From Excoecaria cochinchinensis (Eukaryota > Streptophyta > Magnoliopsida > Malpighiales > Euphorbiaceae): a stretch of DNA of 64,000 nucleotides. A program made the position numbers and the translations under genes. The stretch lies in the NCBI GenBank assembly GCA_947683425.1, contig CANTUQ010000073.1, positions 13,227,501-13,291,500 on the forward strand, read 5' to 3'. The notes under the pieces are model-generated. The model did not search any database, was not told the DNA's origin, and saw only the letters and a list, made by a program, of their open reading frames with translations. This document shows positions 60,275-64,000 of this stretch, piece by piece; position 1 is the stretch's first letter, and every line of letters starts with the position of its first letter.

Positions 60275-61855
60275 TGAGAGGGAGAGAAAAGCTTTAGAAA
60301 CTCATTGGAAGAAGAAAGATTTTATTTAGTATTGAAAGGCTTAGAAAGGCTTCAAAAGGCTTCTACCCCACACTGAACCTTCTCAATCTGAGCTGGAAAG
60401 GTTAAGGTATTCTCATGAGATGTTCATGAGAAAGCATTTTTATAATAAACAACCTAAAAGAGCTTCTCCAGAACCACCCAAATCTATACCTTCTGAGCCA
60501 TACGTTTCCTCATCACCAGATCTCAAACAAAAGGGCATAGTCACACCCGACCTTCTAGTACCCCCATTTGCAGATCCAAAACAAAAAGGAGCTATTATCT
60601 CTGAGCCGCCACTATCATCCCATATGATCCAACGATCACCACAACCACTTGTACAGACCCTGAAGAAAAAGGCTAAGCAAGCACTTCCTGCTTTCTCATC
60701 TGCTACTGTTAAAGATGAAGACACCTCTTCTGAAAGTGAGTTTAGTTCTACAACTCAAGAGGAACTAAATCTCCAAACGGAGCATTTCCCAATTTTCATG
60801 GCAGACCTAGATCCACACACTGTTAAAAGCACTACAACTCACTACCAGGCTGAAGAAATGGATGAAGCAACAGCTCATATATCTCTCCCTGATTTTAAAC
60901 CATTAGATGGACAATGGTTTTAGTTAGAAGATATTCCTGCACATAAATGGAGAGATCGGTTATAAGAATTCTTTGCTTGGCTTGATCTTCAAGCAAAGAA
61001 ACGACCTCCTGATGTGACAACATTAGAACAAATCTTGCATGAATTCACTTGTCGATTCACAGGAAGATTAAAGGACTGGTTTACCCTTCTAGATGATTAT
61101 TCAAAGCTCCAATTTATCGAGTTTGAATCCATTACCTATGTACTATAGAGAATTCACTCTGAATTCATAGGCAATGTGAATGATTATGAAGACACTTCAC
61201 GAGACGACTATTTTAAAATGATATGTTGTTCTCTTCTTCGCAAGGATCTTGATAAGCATTATAAAAAGATGTCAAAGCTTTTTTATATGCTTAATGGAGC
61301 TAATGATCTGAATCTGAAGCAAGGATTTTTGTCCTCCATTCCAGAACAGCTAGCTGATAGTACGATGTTCTATCTACGAGAACAGGGAATTCAAATCAAT
61401 ACTCTCACACTCGGATAAATTTATCAAAGAGTTCTTATGGCCCTTGACCGGCTGTGTTCATCTTAGAAAAACCATTAGGACTCACTCAAGAGAGGAAAGG
61501 ATCCCCAACTTAAGCTAGCTTGCAAAAGACCAGATTTGCAAATCAAATGTTTTCCTAAAAAGGACAAGAATTGTTCTTGTTATCCCCGTAGATCCAAATT
61601 CTCAAAAAGGTCTCAACGGCACTTCTTACCCAGAAGTAGAGAAAGATTAAGTTCTTTTATCGAAAGAGATTTAAACCTAAGGGAGACAGGTGCTTTGTTT
61701 GTGGGAAAAAGGGGCATTCTGCCAAAACATGTCCTAATAAGGAAAAGTCCCAGAAGTTGATTCAATAGATACAACAAGCCTCTCCTTTCAACATTCAAGA
61801 CGATGATGTTGAGTCTATTTTCTCTATTGATGATGGTGCAGATCCATATACCCTT
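60275..61855 (+). pseudogene. Caulimovirid coat protein region with zinc knuckle
   Basis: The longest open piece is 60420-60923, rich in Pro, Ser and Lys and then acidic. Stops follow at 60921-60923, 60963-60965, about 61146 and 61416-61418. The segment 61176-61418 resembles the conserved capsid core (KDLDKHYKKMSKLFYMLNG). The CCHC knuckle C-X2-C-X4-H-X4-C is at 61691-61732, in a different frame from the piece at 61536-61760, so a frame change lies before it. The coat protein would package the viral DNA. Confidence 0.75.
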
Positions 61856-62575
61856 TTGGCAGTTCAGTATTCTGATTCTGATCAAGAATCTGATGATGAA
61901 TCCATCACTGATATTGCTGCTCTAGAACCTTTTCCTTCACCAGAACCCATTTCAAAAATGATTTCCTTCACTCACCTTATTCCATTAGTCCCTGCAAAAG
62001 TTTTCCCTGACAAATTTGCAAACCCCATTAGTATTATAGCTTTCATTGATACTGGAGCTCATAATACTATTCTCAACCCTAAAGTCCTTCTTGATTCTTG
62101 TTGGATACCGTATATCCAACACTTTAAAGCAGCAAATCAAGGTGTCCTTACGATCAAGCAAAAAACCAGACAGCCTATTAAAATCGAATTGTTTCCTGAT
62201 TGCTTTATTTGGATCCACGCTCTTGGATCAGCTCTTCCAGGAAAAGATCTTGTCTTTGGTTTTGATGTTCTTTACCAATTGCCACATCTTCGAATTTTTC
62301 CCAATGGACTCAAACACAAAAATTATTTCCAGCCCTATACCACTACTCACTCACTCTTCACCATACATGACCCAGGCCCATTCCAAACCATTCAAACTCA
62401 ACTTGAAACTTTTTGTTGTCCCACTTCTTATATCGAATTTTTGTCTAAACACCCAAAACCTGTGTGGACCAGACCAGAATTCTTTATAACCTTACCCTTC
62501 AAAAAATCAGAAGACATAAACCCAACAAATGCCTCGTATCCTGGAATGTCTTCTGATGATTTTGCTTTAGCATAA
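61856..62575 (+). pseudogene. Caulimovirid aspartic protease region
   Basis: 239 open codons starting with acidic repeats (DSDQESDDESI). The catalytic motif FIDTGAHNT has its DTG at 62048-62056. A later GKDLVFGFDVL matches the flap/second half of retropepsin-like proteases. It ends in TAA at 62573-62575, after which the same frame continues toward RT. The protease would cut the polyprotein. Confidence 0.82.
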
Positions 62576-63230
62576 GAAGAATGCTCTCAGCTATTGGCCC
62601 AAAACTTAATTGAGCCCACTCAGTCTGATTGGGCTTGTTAAGCCTTTTATGTCAATAAGCATTCTGAACAAATCCATGGAAAAAAAATGCCTTGTCATTG
62701 ATTACACCCCACTTAATCCATTTCTCAAAGACAATAAATATCCTTTGCCCAAGATATCTTCTCTTTTTCCTTTCCTTCACAATGGACAGGTTTTCTCTAA
62801 GTTTGATCTCAAGGCTGGGTTTTGGCAATTAGGGATCCTTCCACAGGATCGTCCTAAGACAGCTTTTTGCATTCCCAATTTTCATTATCAATGGACTGTT
62901 ATGCCCTTTGGCCTCAAAACGACACCATCAATCTTTCAACAGACCATGATACGAATTTATAAATCTATTCTTTCTTTTGCCTTAAACTATATAGATGATG
63001 TTCTGATCATCTCTCCAGATGTTCCTACTCATCAAGCTCATTTGCAGTCATTTATTGAACTCACAAAGGAACATGGGATCATGCTTTCACCATCTAAGAT
63101 GATTATTGGACAAAAGGAAATTGATTTCCTTGGAATGCACTTTGCTAATGGCAATTATCAACCACAACCACATTTGGCTAAGGAACTCCTTCACTTTCCT
63201 GATGATCACTTGTCACAAAAACAAGTTCAA
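62576..63230 (+). pseudogene. Caulimovirid reverse transcriptase region
   Basis: RT motifs in order: VIDYTPLNPF, FSKFDLKAGFWQL, RPKTAF, MPFGLKTTPSIFQQ and the catalytic NYIDDVLI with YIDD at 62988-62999, then DFLGM. A stop lies near 62640, and a run of eight A's near 62681 is associated with a frame change into the RT frame. A second frame change occurs near 63225-63245, before the connection to RNase H. It would copy pregenomic RNA into DNA. Confidence 0.9.
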
Positions 63231-63951
63231 CAATTACATCCGTCAGTTCATTCCACATTTCAGCCACTTGTCAAAACCACTTACTCAACTTTTAAAAAAG
63301 AAACCCCCACCTTGGTCGGCCATTCACACCCACTCAGTCCAAAAAATAAAGGAAGTCACTCAAACACTGCCACCTCTCCATATCCCTTCTATAGGAAAAA
63401 GATATCTCCGTACAGACACTAGTAATGAGTGCTGGGGAGCAGTCCTTTTAGAAGAAAAAGACAAGGTTCGATACGTCTGTGGTTATGCAAGTGGACAGTT
63501 CAAAGAATCTGAATGCCATTATCATTCCACCTTTAAAGAAATCTTAGCTGTCAAGAATGGCATAAAAAGATTCGAGTTTCATGTGATTGGTCACAACTTT
63601 ACAGTTGTCATGGATTGTTTGTCTTTTCCAAAGATGCTTTCCTTCAAGGGAACGTCTGTCCCTCACCATCAGCTTCTTAGGTGGGCTGAATGGTTCAGCA
63701 AATACAATTTTCAAGTGGAGCATATAAAAGGGGATAAAAACCGTATTCCTGACTATCTTTCAAGACGCACTCACAAACCACCTCCTCCACAGCAATCTTT
63801 GATCACTATCTTTCCATTGATTTATACTATGGACAGATTCAGGCCTGATCCCAGTCCTAGGAAAAAATCAATCCAAAACATTGCATTTGACAACCTCCAA
63901 GAAACAATCTCATCCTTCCAACTGCCCTCTCAACTCTCCTGCCCAGATTAA
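63231..63951 (+). pseudogene. Caulimovirid RNase H region
   Basis: The frame holds YLRTDTSNECWGAVLL (first Asp), a HSTFKEILAVKNGI segment (Glu), FTVVMDCLSF (Asp) and RIPDYLSR (last Asp), the RNase H fold downstream of RT. The open frame ends with TAA at 63949-63951 and the final 49 bases of the window show nothing assignable. It would degrade the RNA strand during replication. Confidence 0.88.
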
Positions 63952-64000
63952 GTTATTTGCTACCCGTCATCTGTTCTATTATGTGCACCTTTTTCCTGTT

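Larger units (their letters stand above)
60086..64000 (+). mobile_element. Endogenous pararetrovirus fragment (Caulimoviridae)
   Basis: The P LTR stops matching at 60085 and a virus-type polyprotein begins. Order: unassigned N-terminal part, coat-type region with CCHC knuckle, aspartic protease, RT, RNase H; no integrase and no LTR belong to it. This order and lack of integrase are diagnostic of Caulimoviridae. The gene order recalls petuvirus/florendovirus-type polyproteins, but the genus is not settled. Stops and frame changes occur in every domain interval, so this copy cannot make the intact product. It begins internally at the 5' side and runs off the window at the 3' side. Confidence 0.88.

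Overview
This window is a repeat-dense stretch of a plant nuclear genome. It is AT-rich, has no recognisable cellular protein gene, tRNA or rRNA, and is built almost entirely from nested LTR retrotransposon copies, one LINE tail, a CACTA-type end and an integrated pararetrovirus (Caulimoviridae). Plant-type chromovirus and Copia polyproteins, initiator-Met-tRNA primer sites and the endogenous pararetrovirus point to a seed plant, probably a eudicot. The species cannot be named from the sequence.

Layout. 1-9201: a decayed Copia element on the minus strand (gag 7653-8309, CCHC/protease remnant 1098-1460), broken by large LTRs. LTR A (1461-7652) itself carries an inverted relative B (1657-4843). 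9202-25109: one full chromovirus-type Ty3/gypsy element D (minus strand, TSD CTATT) with about 2.8-2.9 kb LTRs, PBS, gag, protease, RT-RNase H, integrase, chromodomain and PPT. Its integrase is split by solo LTR C (13192-15938), and its 5' LTR is split by an unrelated solo LTR E (19941-22661). 25110-36734: an unassigned LTR/leader holding two neighbouring solo LTRs F and G, then a Copia leader holding solo LTR H. 36735-46642: a Copia LTR, a spacer, a LINE RNase H tail, LTR fragment M cut by a CACTA end, and an opposite-strand LTR L holding solo LTR K. 46643-52580: a Copia element O (gag, protease, long leader, PBS, LTR) holding solo LTR N. 53231-60085: a gypsy-type element with giant LTRs and an internal region of only 306 bp. 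60086-64000: a frame-broken caulimovirid polyprotein (coat-type region with zinc knuckle, protease, RT, RNase H) inserted in that element's 5' LTR.

The most interesting signal is non-coding. At least ten LTR copies from several sequence-divergent families share one architecture near the 3' (U5) end of the LTR in transcription order: (i) a chain of about five small tetraloop-like hairpins whose stems change sequence but stay paired between families, (ii) a 14-bp perfect palindrome (ATAGGCATGCCTAT and variants), and (iii) a double hairpin ending in a CTAAGCG..CGCTTAG stem. Further upstream each LTR also has a palindrome array whose motif is copy-specific and appears to be swapped as a cassette: F and G are near-identical LTRs with entirely different arrays, and the same array type turns up in unrelated LTRs. 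TATA-like boxes near the LTR starts suggest all of this is transcribed, so structured RNA is a plausible reading. No experimental function is claimed.
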